Below, in pieces: positions 23,101 to 35,163 of a stretch of DNA of 64,000 bases. The number at the start of each line of letters is the position of its first letter. The stretch's first letter is position 1. The notes beneath the pieces are model-generated. The model saw only the letters and a program-made list of their open reading frames with translations. It had not been told where the DNA came from and searched no databases. A program made the position numbers and the translations under genes. The stretch comes from Brachionus plicatilis (taxonomy: Eukaryota > Rotifera > Eurotatoria > Ploima > Brachionidae), in contig QEOQ01000508.1 of the NCBI GenBank assembly GCA_010279815.1, positions 1,325,129-1,389,128 on the forward strand. Direction: 5' to 3'.

Positions 23101-23661
23101 TAAATCAATTATTGTCAAAATAAAACATTTGAATATTTTTTTCAAAAAATGTAATTTAAATTTTAACTTCTTACAGTCATGAACAAAATTTAAAAATTCA
23201 CCATAGTAACAATATTAAATTTTTCTGATAATCTATTTAATACAAATGAATTAAAATAAAAGTTAAAATTTAAATTTAGATCAACAATTAAACGAACTTT
23301 AAGCTAAGGCTGGAAAATAATAATAGAAAAAAATCAAAGCTGCATATTTTTTCTTTTGTATTAAATATTTGATTCTTTAGCCTAGAAAAAAGTTGCTGAC
23401 ACTTCATTTATTTATTTTGGTTTAAAATTATAAAAATACAAAAATATAAAAACTGAAAAATTAATTAAAAAAAAAGGTTTTGCTGAGAAAATAAATAAAA
23501 GAATTGATTTTTACTTTTTAATAGATTTTTGTTTTCTAATAAAGTATTTTTTTCATAATTTAAACATTTTTTAATATTTTTTTGTCTTTTTCTTTTCCAA
23601 GTATATCTTGATATATATTGTTAAAAAAAAAAAACATTTAATTAAAATTTTAAATTCTAAA

Positions 23662-24891
23662 ATGCTTGATAATTTGAATGGAGATAAACGAAATTTGCTG
23701 ATTGATATCAAATGCCTATATGGATTGAACCATGATTCATCTAAACTTCTTATTGATTTCTTTGAATCAGACGATGTAGATTGTCTCCAAAAATTTCTTA
23801 TTCAATCAATTTTAAAGGATTTTTATTTGACAAAATATCAACCGAGTTCTAAGTATAGAAAATCATTTTTAAAAAAGATTATTTCCATATTAGAAAGCAA
23901 AAATCATGAAATTGATTCAGAAATTTATGATTCTTATATTTCAATTATAAACAACCAAAAAAGTGAAATAAATTTCGATGAAGAAAAATATTTTGTTTGT
24001 TGCTTCTTAAAAGTATTATTTCTTAAACTTTTTGTAAAAAAAATAAAAAAAATAAATTTTTGAAGGAAGATATGACCAAAAAACCAATAATTTTTGAACA
24101 ATTTTTAAGCGCAATAACTTGTGGAACAACTGGTCTTCATATATGGCCTGCTTGTTATGAACTGATAAATTTTATAGAAAAAAATAAAAATTTTTTAGAC
24201 AACAAGTAAAACAGCTTTAAAATATTTTAACTTTTTTGTTAAAAAAAATATCTAGAAATATTTTAGAATTGGGCTCTGGTGTTGGCTTTTTGGGTCTAAA
24301 ATGCTTAAGTTGGGGATTTATCAAACACTTTTTTTTTACCGACTGTCACGGTAAAGTCTTAAAACAAATAGAACGAAATTTACTGTTAAATTATGACGAG
24401 AAAGAAATCAATGGACTTGATTGCAACATTCAAGATGAAGATAAATTAATTTCATTATTTGAATTAAATTGGCTTGACTTTGGCCAAAATAAAAATCATA
24501 TCAACAAAAATTTGGATGTCATTTTAGCAACAGGTTAAAATATAAAGATTATCAAATTATCAAAATATCAAAAATTTAATTTTTAGATGTAATTTTTGAT
24601 CCAGATTTGATTGAACCATTTGTGAGGACATTAAATTTTATATGGTCATGTCAAACGAATCCTCAAAATCTCAAGGCTGTTATTGCTTCCACAATTAGAA
24701 ATGAATCTACATATCAAATTTTTATAGACCAGTTAGGTAATTTATAACTAAAATATACAAAAAAATGAAAATTATTTTTATCTCTTTTAGACAAGAAACA
24801 ACTGAAATATAAAATTATCGAAAAGAAAATATCGAATGTTCATTCATCAACACCCAACTGTTGGGTTGAAATAATAAACATTTCTAAATAA
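23662..24891 (+). CDS. EEF2KMT: eEF2 lysine methyltransferase (FAM86 family)
   Basis: Five phase-consistent exons: 23662-24012, 24066-24205, 24256-24533, 24587-24736, 24791-24891, for 339 residues (human 330). EEF2KMT trimethylates a lysine of elongation factor 2 using S-adenosylmethionine. Matches: substrate-side motif ITCGTTGLHIWPACYEL; motif I of the methyltransferase fold ILELGSGVGFLGLK; FFTDCHGKVLKQIERNLLLN; ATDVIFDPDLIEPF, the FAM86 equivalent of the DxxY region with Phe in place of Tyr; and IASTIRNESTYQIFIDQL. The N-terminal helical region (about 120 residues) is poorly conserved, as usual in this family. Introns are 50-54 bases. Confidence 0.9.
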
Positions 24892-25286
24892 AAAAATTTC
24901 AATAATTTATTTTACATTTTTCAATTTAAAATAATATGATGAACAGGTAGAAAGTTAAGATAGTAATTAATTAAACACATTTGTTAAGCTATCTTGGAAT
25001 TTTTCATTAAAATAAAATGCAATTTATGAATTGATTACATGAATTTGAGTGACTTAATTTTTAGCAAGTCGTTTATAAATATTTTTCTAAAGAATTAGAT
25101 TTTAAATTGAACCTTGAAATTGATATTTTTTATTCAAGATGGCATTTTGCCGATAAATTGGTGAATAGAGCACACTTTTAACAATCTTATTTTTTAAATT
25201 AATAGTGTTTTTAATCTAAAAAAAATTGTTTTTTTTTGTTTAAATTAATTTTTCTAGATTAAAGAGTGAAATATTTTTAATCTTAA

Positions 25287-26816
25287 ATGATGTCGAACAA
25301 CAATTTTGTTGGCTATCTGGTCTCAGTAGAAAGCAAGAATTTATTTTTCCAAGGAGTCATAAATCTGATAGATACAAAAAATTCCATTATTCAGCTTAAA
25401 AACTGTTTCCAAAATGGAATTAATTTGGGAGACAAACTTGTTGATATTAAAACAAGTGAAATAGAAAATATCGAAATTTTGGCCGACCCAATTAAGGCAG
25501 CAAATTTGTTGAAGCCAATTAATGAAACTGAAAAACTCCAAGAGCCTAAAACAACTATTCAAAATGCTGGTCAAATGAATAATAGATATAGGTCCAAAAT
25601 TATATCACCAAACAATCAATATCCGAAGAGAAACTATAATGGAAATCAACAAAATAGTCAGGATTGCTTCAATTCTCAGAACGAAGACTCACTGGAAGAA
25701 GACTTTGACTTTGAAAAAAACTTGGCTCTTTTTGACAAAAATGCTTTTTATGAAAAAATGGAGGGACACCCGCGCCAGTCAAAAAATTTAACTTTCAATG
25801 AAAGTACAAATTCAATCAAAAAAAATCCAAGCGATGAATCAACTTTTATCCGATATCACCAAATTTCAGTAGACAATTTATTTTCATCTGTTTCAAAGCA
25901 ACAGAAACCAGCTGAAAACCGACACAGTTTAAGCCATGGGACTAATGGTCAACACTCAAGCAAAGAAACAAGTTCCAAAAATTATCGATTTGATGAAATG
26001 ATCCTAGACACTGGAGAGCCGATAAATTTTCGACAAATTCAGCTTCCAAACCAATATTCCATTGGTAAAAATTATGTGACAGATGACGGATTCATAGTTC
26101 CTTGCATCGATCTTAGCCTTAAAGAGACTTTAATCAAGCAATCATACAACTTTGGTTTTAACAAACAAAGACAAATTGAGTGCATGGGAAGATGTTGTGC
26201 TGAAATGTGTCTTCAATTGTTGGGAGGCTCAATCCGCTTTTTGCCAAAAAACAACCATCAAAAGCCTTCAATTTTAGTACTAGCAAATAATTATAGTATT
26301 CAAGGAGTTTATGCTTTGTGTACATCAAGACTCCTATCAATTAGATCAGTTAAAATTTATTTGCTAATTATTAAATCTAATGAAGAAGATAGTGTAGAAT
26401 TTAAAAATGAATTAAATTTTTTTAAATCAAATTTTGATTCAGTTTCATGCGTCATTTTGAAAGGAGTTAATGATTTGAATAAAATCAAGTCAATTGATTT
26501 AATATTGAATGGTCTTGATTCGTTTGTTGATGAGTCTTGTTTGCTCAAGAGTAAAAATCAAGCAAATATTCAAAATTTGAAAAAATTTGTTCAGACATGC
26601 AAAGCAAATGTGTTGAGCATTGATCCATCAGTACAAGAGAATGTGCTACAGTCCAAATGGTGCCTTACCCCTATTTTACCAATGCAAATGTCGAACAATT
26701 CTGGACGTGTTTATCTCTGCGATATGGGTTTTACTAAGCAAATATTTGATTCTGTAAATATAAAATATCAATCGCCTTTTGGAGCTAAGTTTGTTATACC
26801 TTTGCACGATGATTAG
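25287..26816 (+). CDS. EDC3: enhancer of mRNA-decapping protein 3
   Basis: Single-exon, 509 residues (human 508). EDC3 is a P-body scaffold that activates the DCP1-DCP2 decapping complex. Domain order is intact: N-terminal divergent LSm domain (residues about 5-70, FVGYLVSVESKNLFFQGVI); Asn/Gln/Ser-rich linker; FDF motif EEDFDFEKNLALFDKNAF near residue 135, which binds the DDX6 helicase; and the C-terminal YjeF_N (Rossmann-like) domain from about residue 250, with YVTDDGFIVPCIDLSLK, GRCCAEMCLQLLGG, VLSIDPSVQE, GRVYLCDMGFTKQIFDSV and the conserved end SPFGAKFVIPLHDD. Two in-frame ATGs are adjacent at the start. An AATAAA lies about 25 bases after the stop. Confidence 0.95.
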   Translation: MMSNNNFVGYLVSVESKNLFFQGVINLIDTKNSIIQLKNCFQNGINLGDKLVDIKTSEIENIEILADPIKAANLLKPINETEKLQEPKTTIQNAGQMNNRYRSKIISPNNQYPKRNYNGNQQNSQDCFNSQNEDSLEEDFDFEKNLALFDKNAFYEKMEGHPRQSKNLTFNESTNSIKKNPSDESTFIRYHQISVDNLFSSVSKQQKPAENRHSLSHGTNGQHSSKETSSKNYRFDEMILDTGEPINFRQIQLPNQYSIGKNYVTDDGFIVPCIDLSLKETLIKQSYNFGFNKQRQIECMGRCCAEMCLQLLGGSIRFLPKNNHQKPSILVLANNYSIQGVYALCTSRLLSIRSVKIYLLIIKSNEEDSVEFKNELNFFKSNFDSVSCVILKGVNDLNKIKSIDLILNGLDSFVDESCLLKSKNQANIQNLKKFVQTCKANVLSIDPSVQENVLQSKWCLTPILPMQMSNNSGRVYLCDMGFTKQIFDSVNIKYQSPFGAKFVIPLHDD

Positions 26817-28011
26817 ATTGACATTTATGTTTTAAATTGTAAATAAATAAATTTTGTATGATATTTTATAAGACCGGTCAGTCTTAGAGCATACATGCAA
26901 TTTGGTGAAATATATATGTATCTATAATGAAAAATTTATATTTTATATTTGTATTTTTTCATATAAAATTGAATTTTTGTTTACGTAATTTTAAAATTTA
27001 GTCTTTTTGCATTATTTATTTTTTTCTGTTAAAATTAAAATAATGAAAATTGATTTAAATAGAAAATTTGATTACTAATTGATAAAATGACTAAATAGAT
27101 TTGAACACATTTGATTAATTTAAAATAGTTTTAAATAAATTTAAAAAAAGAATTTGTCTTATTGGAAATTTTTTATTTTTAAATTCAAAATTATCTTTTT
27201 TTTTAACATTAAAGAAATGATGAAATTATAATATTTTAAAATATTTGAATTTAAATAATCAAAAAATATAAATTAAAATAATTTACTGAACAAAAAAATA
27301 TATATCAAAAGAATTTATTTGAATAAAGTTTGAAAAATTCTGAAATAAATTGAAATTGAATTTCTTGCAAAAAATTATTTTAAGCATTAAATTTTCACAA
27401 TTGATGATTTTCATAAGATTTATTTTGAATTTTAAAGATTGGATATTTTTTAATATTATACAATCGTAAATTTTAAAAATCACATCGGTAGATAGAGAGA
27501 CTTTTATTTAATTTATTGTAACGAAATGAATCTGACAACACGAAAAGCAGAGCAAATAAATCAAAAAATCGTGATAATAATACGATAAAAAAGTTCTATA
27601 AATCAATTTTTTCACCTAATCTAGAAAATGCAGTTCACGTATGGAGTCTATTTTAGAGGAAGGAAATTCAAAAAAGAGAACCCATAATTATCGGAGAAAA
27701 ATATGACTTCAGTTATAAAAGAAAAATTTGAGATTTGACTGATTTTAAAATTGTGAATAAAATTGGCATCATTAACGGGACAAGAAGTCATATGGGTTTG
27801 AAAGGTTTTAAATACTCTTTTGAAAAAAAAACATAAAAAAGATTTCGCTGACGATTAAAGTAAAAGTAATCATTTGGTTCTGTTAAGGGTGGCGAATAAC
27901 CTTCTTTATCTTCGTTGTGTTAATTTATTGTTATTATTTTAAATGAATCAAAATACTAGCTAACTTTATTTTAAAAATTAACAAAAATTCAATCGGAAAT
28001 TTAACAAAATT
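26817..28011. other. intergenic with a weak transposon-like relic
   Basis: Mostly AT-rich. Around 27640-27860 the plus strand reads KREPIIIGEKYDFSYKRK and, further on, GLKGFKYSFEKK before stops; this faintly resembles FLYWCH-type zinc fingers carried by some MULE elements. Several stops interrupt it. Confidence 0.3.
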
Positions 28012-31000
28012 TTAGTTTTCACTATTTGAATCTAATTTTTCTGGCGCATCATTTGCATTTCTAAGAAATTTTTTTCCCCTAGAAAAGTAAAATTAAATTA
28101 GTTGAACAATATGAATTCTGAATAATGGCTCACTTTGAAAGCGTATCTATAAAATTATTTTTTTCTAGGTTGCTTTCCAACAAATGCTTTTCGTACTCAA
28201 TCATTCTCTCCCTTGCAAGTTGTTTTGCAATCTTGTAAAAAATTTTTTTTTAAATTTTGAGTTATAAATAAAAAAAGTACTCTTTTTGTGGCTTCAGTCG
28301 CTTGATATTCAGCATCTTTACATCTTTGTTCTAAATTTTTTATCTTATTACTGTAAATTCCAAGTTTTCTCTCATTCTAAATTAAAAGTTAAATTAAGTT
28401 TTAAAATTTATTTTAATTTAAAAAAACTTCTCGTTTTAAAAACAAATTGAAGTTTACGATAAAAATTTACTGATCTCCCTTAAAAAAATTATCGAAAAAA
28501 TTTTTAAGTATTTTTTAATTATAAAATCTAATTAAGAGATCTTTTTTTGTTACACATACCATGTTTAATCACAACTAAGTATTAATATTATTTTTTACTG
28601 AGTTGTGCAGATATTAAAATTAAATTAGCCATTGAATGTTTACTATTAAAATAGTTTTTTACCAAAAATTTTCTATTTAAATATACCTTAATAATTTTTT
28701 TTAAAGTATTTAGCATTCATTAAATTTATATCATTAACTTCAGTATGTCCTGTTAAATTTAATCTCTTACGTCTAGATCTTTAACCCTCATTTGTTGTAA
28801 GTCATGAGTCAATTTTTCACTGTGATGTCTTAAATTCTCAAAATTATTTTTCATTTCCAAAAATTTAGCTTCACTTTGTTGGGTTATAGTATGACACTCT
28901 TCTTTCCATCTGAATTATTTTCAATCATTTAAGTGATTTTCTTTCAACTTACAAAAGCTTACTTATTGCTCATTCTTTGCTGCATATTTAAAAGTTGCCT
29001 GAGTTCAAACATTGATTTTGAATGAGTGTCTTCCACATTTTTTATTTTATTCAAATAATCTGTATTTTTTAGCTGACTTTCGCTTTCGTGCAGCTGAATT
29101 TGTTTCGTAACTTTTTTTTGAAATTCATTTCTTTCAGCTTCAACTTGGCCAAGCTTATTGCGAATGTCGTCTAATTCGTTCAAAACTTTTGCATGCTCGT
29201 CAGATAACTTTTCTAGTTCGCGGCTAGTTTTGTAAGATTTTTCGGTAAATTCTGATATAATTTGGTGATTTTTTTCCTTATTATTTTCGTAATCTTCTCG
29301 CAGTTTTTTTAGCTCACTTTCTTTGTTTTCTAATTTTAGCAAAGCTTGCTCTTTTTCTCGCTCAATGGAGCAAAATCTTCGGTAGATATCTTCATAGCTT
29401 GAATTTTCACGATTGTTCAATTGCAAACTTTCCATGGAGGCTTTTTCCAATTCGATTTCTAAATTTTTTTTTGCTCTCATCAATTTTTCCACTTGAGCAC
29501 CCAAATTGTTTCTTTCCTGTACAAAAATTAGAAATCAAAATTAACAAGTAAAAAAATGGCAATGTTTTTAATTAAGTTATTTTCAAGATAAAAAGATAAA
29601 ATCTAAACAATGCATTTTTTTTTGAAAAATATGTTCATAAGATATGGAGATTTAAATTTTTTAAAGCGAATCAAATGACTTATTTAGGAGGCGACACTTT
29701 TTGAAGATTCCCGATTTTGGTCATAAGAGTCTGTTATTTTACAACCAAAGAATTTCATATCTTATAATTTTTTCACAGACAATTTGATAAATAATTTTTT
29801 GATAATTCATAAGCATAAAATTTAAGTAAGAAATTGAATTTTTCTAAAGAGGTGAAATTCGGGTAAATTTGAATTTTTAAATCAAAAATGATACAAATTA
29901 TATTCAATTGACAAAACTTTTTTGTCCATGTGTAGAAAACAAAAAAATCTTTTAAAATGAAATTTCTTAATCGGAACATGCTAGGAGTTTGTCCCAAGGG
30001 GTAATGAGGTAAATGAGGTTTCAGCCTATTTTACTAAAGCCTCGCTTCTTTTTACTCACAATAAACTGTATAACCAAATCTAGAATTTTTAATAAACTCT
30101 TTCGATGTCTTGATTGAAAAAATTTTATTATGAAATAACATTCTTGGCTTTGTTTTTTACTTTAAAGATAAAACAGTTAATTCGATTGAATACAATTTGA
30201 TTAGATTTGTTAAACCTTTTAATATATTTAAATTTTACCACATTAAATCAAAAAAAATAAAGATTAATAAAATTAAAAAAAAAAATTAATTAAAAATAAC
30301 TAAATAAATAAAATTTAAAACTTAAAATTCAAGAGAAAAAAAATATTTCCTTCATTAGAGACCGATTTGAAAAAAACAGTAGTAACCAGGAGTACATCCT
30401 TTAAAAAAAAGATTTACATAATTTCTATTTTAACAATTAAAAATTTTTTGTTTAATCTTTTTTTACCATTTATTTTTGGACATTGTGAAGTACAGAAACA
30501 GTTCGAAGTTATAGGACATAGGAGAAATAAATTTATTTTAAATAATTTAATGAAACATGAGCTATTTATAAGAAGAAATTAAGAGCTAATTTTTTTGGTT
30601 TAATTTAGAGTTATTTTATAATTAAATGACATGTCTCAAATTAAAAATTTTATCCAGTGCTTTAAATATATAAGAACCTGTCTCTATTGTTTAATGACAT
30701 CTCTATACAAATCGAATTTTTGCTTTATTAATAATAATCGGATCTTGCCTGTTATGTGACCAGTGACTTTATGTTGATTTTGTGACCAGGTATTTTTTCT
30801 GACTGGTCACATATTCACTGGTCACCTAATATGTGATCAGGCAAAATTATTTATTTAGTAAAAATGTTTATAAATAATTTTAACCTGGGCACCTAAATAA
30901 GCATTTGGTCACGAAAATTTTGCAATTGGTCACATAAATTTCTATTAAGTTAAATAAAATTTAATTGTAAATATACGGTACGGTTGACATTGACAAAAAA

Positions 31001-33093
31001 AAATCTAAAATTAGGTGGTAAAGGGAAAATTGTGGAGATCGATGAGAGCCATTGTGCCAAAGAAAAACACTCAAAAGGTACTTTTCAAAGTTATCCACAT
31101 ATGGAAACAATTACAATATAAGAGAGTGATTTTTTGGCAAATCGATTCAGATCATGAAGAAAATTGTGAATCAGATTTTGAAGAGGTTGGTGTGGCCATT
31201 TGCAAGCTTAGTTTAAATCCAACAAAAAAAAATTTTCTGATGCAATTTACCTTGCTGTAAAAAAAGTTCTTAGCAAACATAAAAACCCAATAGCTTGCCA
31301 GGAGTGCGGGAAATTAATGAAAAAATGAGCGTGGTGTAAAGCAACTTATCGCAAAAATGCATAAATAATTTTTTTTATTGAATTTTTATAATTTTAAAAT
31401 AATATATAAATTGGTCACGTAAATAAAAAAACTGGTCATATAAATTTAATAACTGGTCACTTAAATAATAAAATTTTTAAAAAAAAATTCTTTATTTTAA
31501 TAATAATATTGCCTGGTCACATATTAGGTGACCAAGGAATATGTGACCAGTCAGAAAAAATACCTGGTCACCAAATCGACATAAAGTCACTGGTCACATA
31601 ACAGGCAAGACCCTAATAATCTAGTTAAAATTTTAACACATAATGCGTCAATAATCTCTTCGTTATTGTTTAATGTATTGACACAATAAATCAAATGTGT
31701 TATTATTGTGCTGATATATATTTTTTATTGGAGTATACTGTGTAAATAGAGCCAATTTTGAAAAATAATTTCTTACCGTTTCTAAGGAATTACATTCTTC
31801 AATTAGTTTTTCCAAATTTGCGTTGTACATTTTTCTCAATGATTCTATCTCTTGTCTTGTCTTGTTGGCTGCTTCATCCATAAGCTCACTAATTGTATTA
31901 TGCAGTCGCTCATGTTCATCCCTAGCCTGGATTTCAATAAACTCGAACTAAAATATCAAATTAATCAAAACCGAATCCGACAGATAATATTTTAAAAAAC
32001 TTTTTTCTTTTCTTCTTTTAGTTGATCAAGCATTTGCAAATCTGCCTCAAATTTGGCTTTCACATCCGAATTGTAATTTTCAAGTTCAGTACTCAAAATT
32101 TTTGAAATAAAATTTTTTTAGAATAAAAAAAATCTAATTTACTTTTGTCTTTTTAGTTCATTAATCTGTTTGTTTGAATCAGTGAGTTTATCTCTTAAAT
32201 GTTGACTGTCTTTATTCACAGACATGAGTCTTTGAAAAATATAATGTTATAAAAATTTTTAACTAGATTTTTTTTTAATTTACTTAGTTTCCAAATCATT
32301 TATATCGTTTTGTAATGAAAGCAATGCATCATCATATCCGTATTCTTTCTTGATCATATTTCGTCTATCTTGGTCTTTTTTGGAAATTTCCGATTTCAAG
32401 CTTTCAATTTGAATATTCAAATCATTGTGCTTTAGTCTCATTTCCATTAATTCTTCATCCTTTTGTTGTAATTCAGCTCTTAGCAAACTAATCTCTTTAG
32501 ACTGATTTGCTTGAAGTCTAGCGAATTCTTCTTGTTTTTTCTGAAGCTCTAATTCAAAAGACATTGTTTGAGGTGCAGTTTGAAATTGTAAATTCTTTTT
32601 AAATAAATGAGAAATAAAGAGTTTTTTTATTTTTAATTTTTTTATGCTTTTTTACTTTTAAATCTTGTTCAAGCTGCGAAATTAAAAGCAATGATTCTTT
32701 CCACATTTTCATTGCGTTTTCTCTTTCCTGATCAAAATTAATCACGATTGGGGAAATTTAATCTTTTTAAATTACTTTTTTTAATAAATCTAGTTGTTTT
32801 TCATAATTTTGTATCACATTTTTATCCGAATCATTCAAGTTTTGAGCCAATTCAGGGCTAATATTCGCTATCTGATGTGAAAGAGCCTCTTTTAAATCGT
32901 TTCGCAGTCTGAAAATAATTTTATTTAAATTAAATGATCTGAAAATTTTAAAATTAGATAACTTTTTATTTTCTTCTACAACGTTTGTAAATTCCTGTTT
33001 TAACTCGCTTAGTTCCTCTTTTATTACATTGAATTCGGAACTCAAGAGTCGGTAAGATGACTCATAGCGTTGAAATTGACTTACTGGTTCCAT
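28012..33093 (-). CDS. SCLT1: sodium channel and clathrin linker 1
   Basis: Twelve phase-consistent exons: 32963-33093, 32776-32908, 32656-32727, 32284-32594, 32143-32229, 32001-32091, 31777-31947, 28963-29516, 28771-28909, 28281-28376, 28134-28231, 28012-28078; 649 residues (human 688). SCLT1 is an almost wholly coiled-coil component of centriole distal appendages needed for ciliogenesis. Diagnostic matches: LSELKQEFTNVVEENKKLRN near the start; ERENAMKMWKESL; DEAANKTRQEIESLRKMYN; IYRRFCSIEREKEQALLKL; HSKSMFELRQLLNMQQRM; WKEECHTITQQSEAKF; NERKLGIYSNKIKNLEQRC. The N-terminus is about 55 residues shorter than human; a further 5' exon cannot be excluded. Intron 7 (29517-31776) contains a Merlin-type transposon. 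The presence of this gene implies a ciliated animal. Confidence 0.92.
30740..31613 (+). mobile_element. Merlin-type DNA transposon, degenerate
   Basis: An 874-base element flanked by 8-base duplications TAATAATC at 30732-30739 and 31614-31621. Terminal inverted repeats extend over about 100 bases, starting GGATCTTGCCTGTTATGTG on the left and, inverted, GGGTCTTGCCTGTTATGTG on the right; inside them GGTCAC/GTGACC units recur many times. At 31011-31080 the plus strand reads LGGKGKIVEIDESHCAKEK, the hallmark first block of Merlin/IS1016 (ISXO2-like) transposases, including the catalytic Asp in VEIDES. The reading then breaks in stops and frame changes. The 8-base duplication and GG ends also fit Merlin. 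Non-autonomous copy in SCLT1 intron 7. Confidence 0.82.
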
Positions 33094-33684
33094 TGATTGT
33101 TTGGCTATTATAAGCTTAGAATTTGTTGAATTTTTTCAAACATTAATTTTCAAATTTTTTATCTTTGAAAGTCTAAAAAGAGTATCTCAATAGTAGTTGT
33201 CATGGTTTTCATCCATATAGACCTTTATTGAGTCTCAATGTGTCTAATTTTTAAAAATAAATCAATAGTAAAACTTCTATAAAAATATCACAATATTTTC
33301 TTAAAGCCTTGTATGAGATGCAAGGATGAATTCAAAATAACTGATACAAACAGCAATTTAAAAACCGATAGATAGAAGCCAAAAAATATCAGGTTTATCT
33401 TCATTTGTCTGTGAATTTTATTTAAATAAAACAAAAAAACTTAATTTTTATGTTTAAAAAAAAGCATTTATGAAGAATTAGCTAAAAAATGTTTTAATGA
33501 AAAATCAATAGTGTTCAAGGTAAAAAAATTATACTTTAAAAATATTAAAAAAGTTTACGATTCTATAATTTAAAATTTCAGTTTTTTTATTTAAATTTTT
33601 ATGTCAAATTTAGAATTTTAGAATACTGGAATTCTAAATTTTTAATTTCGCTCTATAAATTTATATTTTCGTTTATTTAATAAA
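33094..33684. other. intergenic, probable SCLT1 promoter region
   Basis: AT-rich sequence upstream of the SCLT1 start and ending at the MULE-like insertion. No further exon recognised, although a 5' SCLT1 exon could be hidden here. Confidence 0.45.
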
Positions 33685-34654
33685 GGGAGGTATTTAATCG
33701 ATCTCTAAAATTACTTAATCAATCACTAATATTTTTCTATCTCTTATTTTACTAAATACCCTTAACTTATATTTATTAATCTGTCTCCTAAATTAAATAA
33801 AACAGCAACTAATTTTACTTAAAGTATCTCTTATTTTTATTTATTAAATTGATTTAAAAAAAAAAGAAATATAAAAAATTTCAAAAAATTTCAAATAAAA
33901 TAATCTTCTGGATATATACTTGTATCCTCGCTATCCACTTTGATTTGATACGATGATTATAGGTCTCTTTGTTAATACCATACCCAGTGTTGGCAATCTC
34001 ATCATGATTGTGTTAGGGTTAAATAAAGCCACTGATAGATTTTCACTTTTATGAAGTAAATAAATTGCAGCTGCGCATTGAGGTCCTTTTCTCTTAACTA
34101 GGTTGCATCGATAATCAACTCTTAAACCGGCCTCAGTTTCACTACTTTTCAGAGAAGACCAAATCTTTTCATTATCTAACCAGTCTTTGGATGCTTCTTG
34201 ATCGTCGAATGTTCTCTCATAGATCCAGTTCTTCCTGGTTCTTTTCTTTTTATTGGATTCTTGAACCTCGTCTTCAGATTCTGATTCAGAAGTTACATAG
34301 TCATCAACTACTCGATACTCACTATCAGACATTTCAATACTTTGATAAAACTTAGATCACATTAGATCATCTTTAAATATCCACAAAAAAAAACTCCCAC
34401 AGGAGATAATTAAATTAAATCAAGAGATAATTTCAACTGTTCATTAATTAAGTTAAGAGCTATATTCATCATAATCATACTCATCTTCAGTAAATTTAGA
34501 GACAAAAAAACTCAGGATACATAAATATTTATTATTAGAGACAGTTAATTAATCAAATTAATCGAATAAATAATTTTATAGATAGAAAAAATAAAATAAT
34601 ATATTTTATTAAGTGATCGTTTAAGTAATGTAAGAGATCGATTAATAATACCCC
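33685..34654 (-). mobile_element. Mutator-like (MULE) element, non-autonomous
   Basis: A 970-base element with exact 9-base target duplications TTTAATAAA at 33676-33684 and 34655-34663. The inverted ends run about 60-70 bases: GGGAGGTATTTAATCGATCTC on the left; on the right, inverted, GGGGTATTATTAATCGATCTC, both continuing with related ACTTAA..GATCACT blocks. A 9-base duplication with long inverted ends is diagnostic of the Mutator superfamily. It contains a truncated transposase-like gene on the minus strand. Confidence 0.85.
33931..34332 (-). pseudogene. MULE transposase N-terminal fragment, frameshifted
   Basis: From ATG the reading gives MSDSEYRVVDDYVTSESESE, an acidic leader, then WIYERTFDDQEASKDWLD and RVDYRCNLVKRKGPQCAAA, the Cys-containing N-terminal module common in MULE transposases. 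At NPNT the frame shifts by one base: the other frame continues with NHDEIANTGYGINKETYNHR, the expected H-x-H-(D/E) continuation. No DDE or SWIM domain follows inside the element. So this is a decayed N-terminal piece rather than a working gene. Confidence 0.75.
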
Positions 34655-34929
34655 TTTAATAAATATTTGGTAATTTTCTATGATTATTCAAAGTTCTAAT
34701 TACTTTTATTATTTTTATCTATGATCTCAAAATATCAATTTTAAATTAGAACTAAATAATCTTGAATTAATTAATCTAATGCCCAGGTTGATTACCGTAA
34801 TTTTTTAACTGAAAAATAAATTTTTCTATTTTGAATATTTTTTATTTAAGATATAAAAAAAAATTATTTTTATATATTAGTTTAAATTAAACTATTGTAT
34901 GAAGGTAGTTCTTCTGAATATTGATATAT

Positions 34930-35163
34930 TCATGTAGGCGTTAGCAAATAATGTGATTTTTGATCCAAATATTGCTTATCTTTAGCTGTAAGTATTCGAT
35001 TTGTTTTGGAAGAAGCTGGATTTATTTTGAAGCAACAGAGATTTCTAATTCGGCATAAATGGAGTGATGAAAAAATTAATAAAGACGAAAAAGGAAAAAA
35101 AATAGATATAATCAACGTTTGAGTGGAGTCAACATAGCTTGATGAATTATTTGAAGAATTCAT
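34930..35163 (-). CDS. possible small single-pass membrane protein
   Basis: A 77-residue reading MNSSNNSSSYVDSTQ followed by a hydrophobic stretch (about residues 16-38, TLIISIFFPFSSLLIFSS) and a polar C-terminal half. An Asn-Ser-rich head plus one transmembrane helix is plausible for a small membrane protein or a fragment of a larger one. No family recognised; chance is possible in such AT-rich DNA. Confidence 0.3.
   Translation of the reverse strand: MNSSNNSSSYVDSTQTLIISIFFPFSSLLIFSSLHLCRIRNLCCFKINPASSKTNRILTAKDKQYLDQKSHYLLTPT

Noticed and set aside
29773..29997. 74-codon minus-strand reading in SCLT1 intron 7
   Set aside because: Not compatible with an SCLT1 exon phase and no family match; low-complexity hydrophobic composition.
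30367..30582. 71-codon plus-strand reading in SCLT1 intron 7
   Set aside because: Composition is intron-like and it lies just outside the Merlin element; no similarity recognised.
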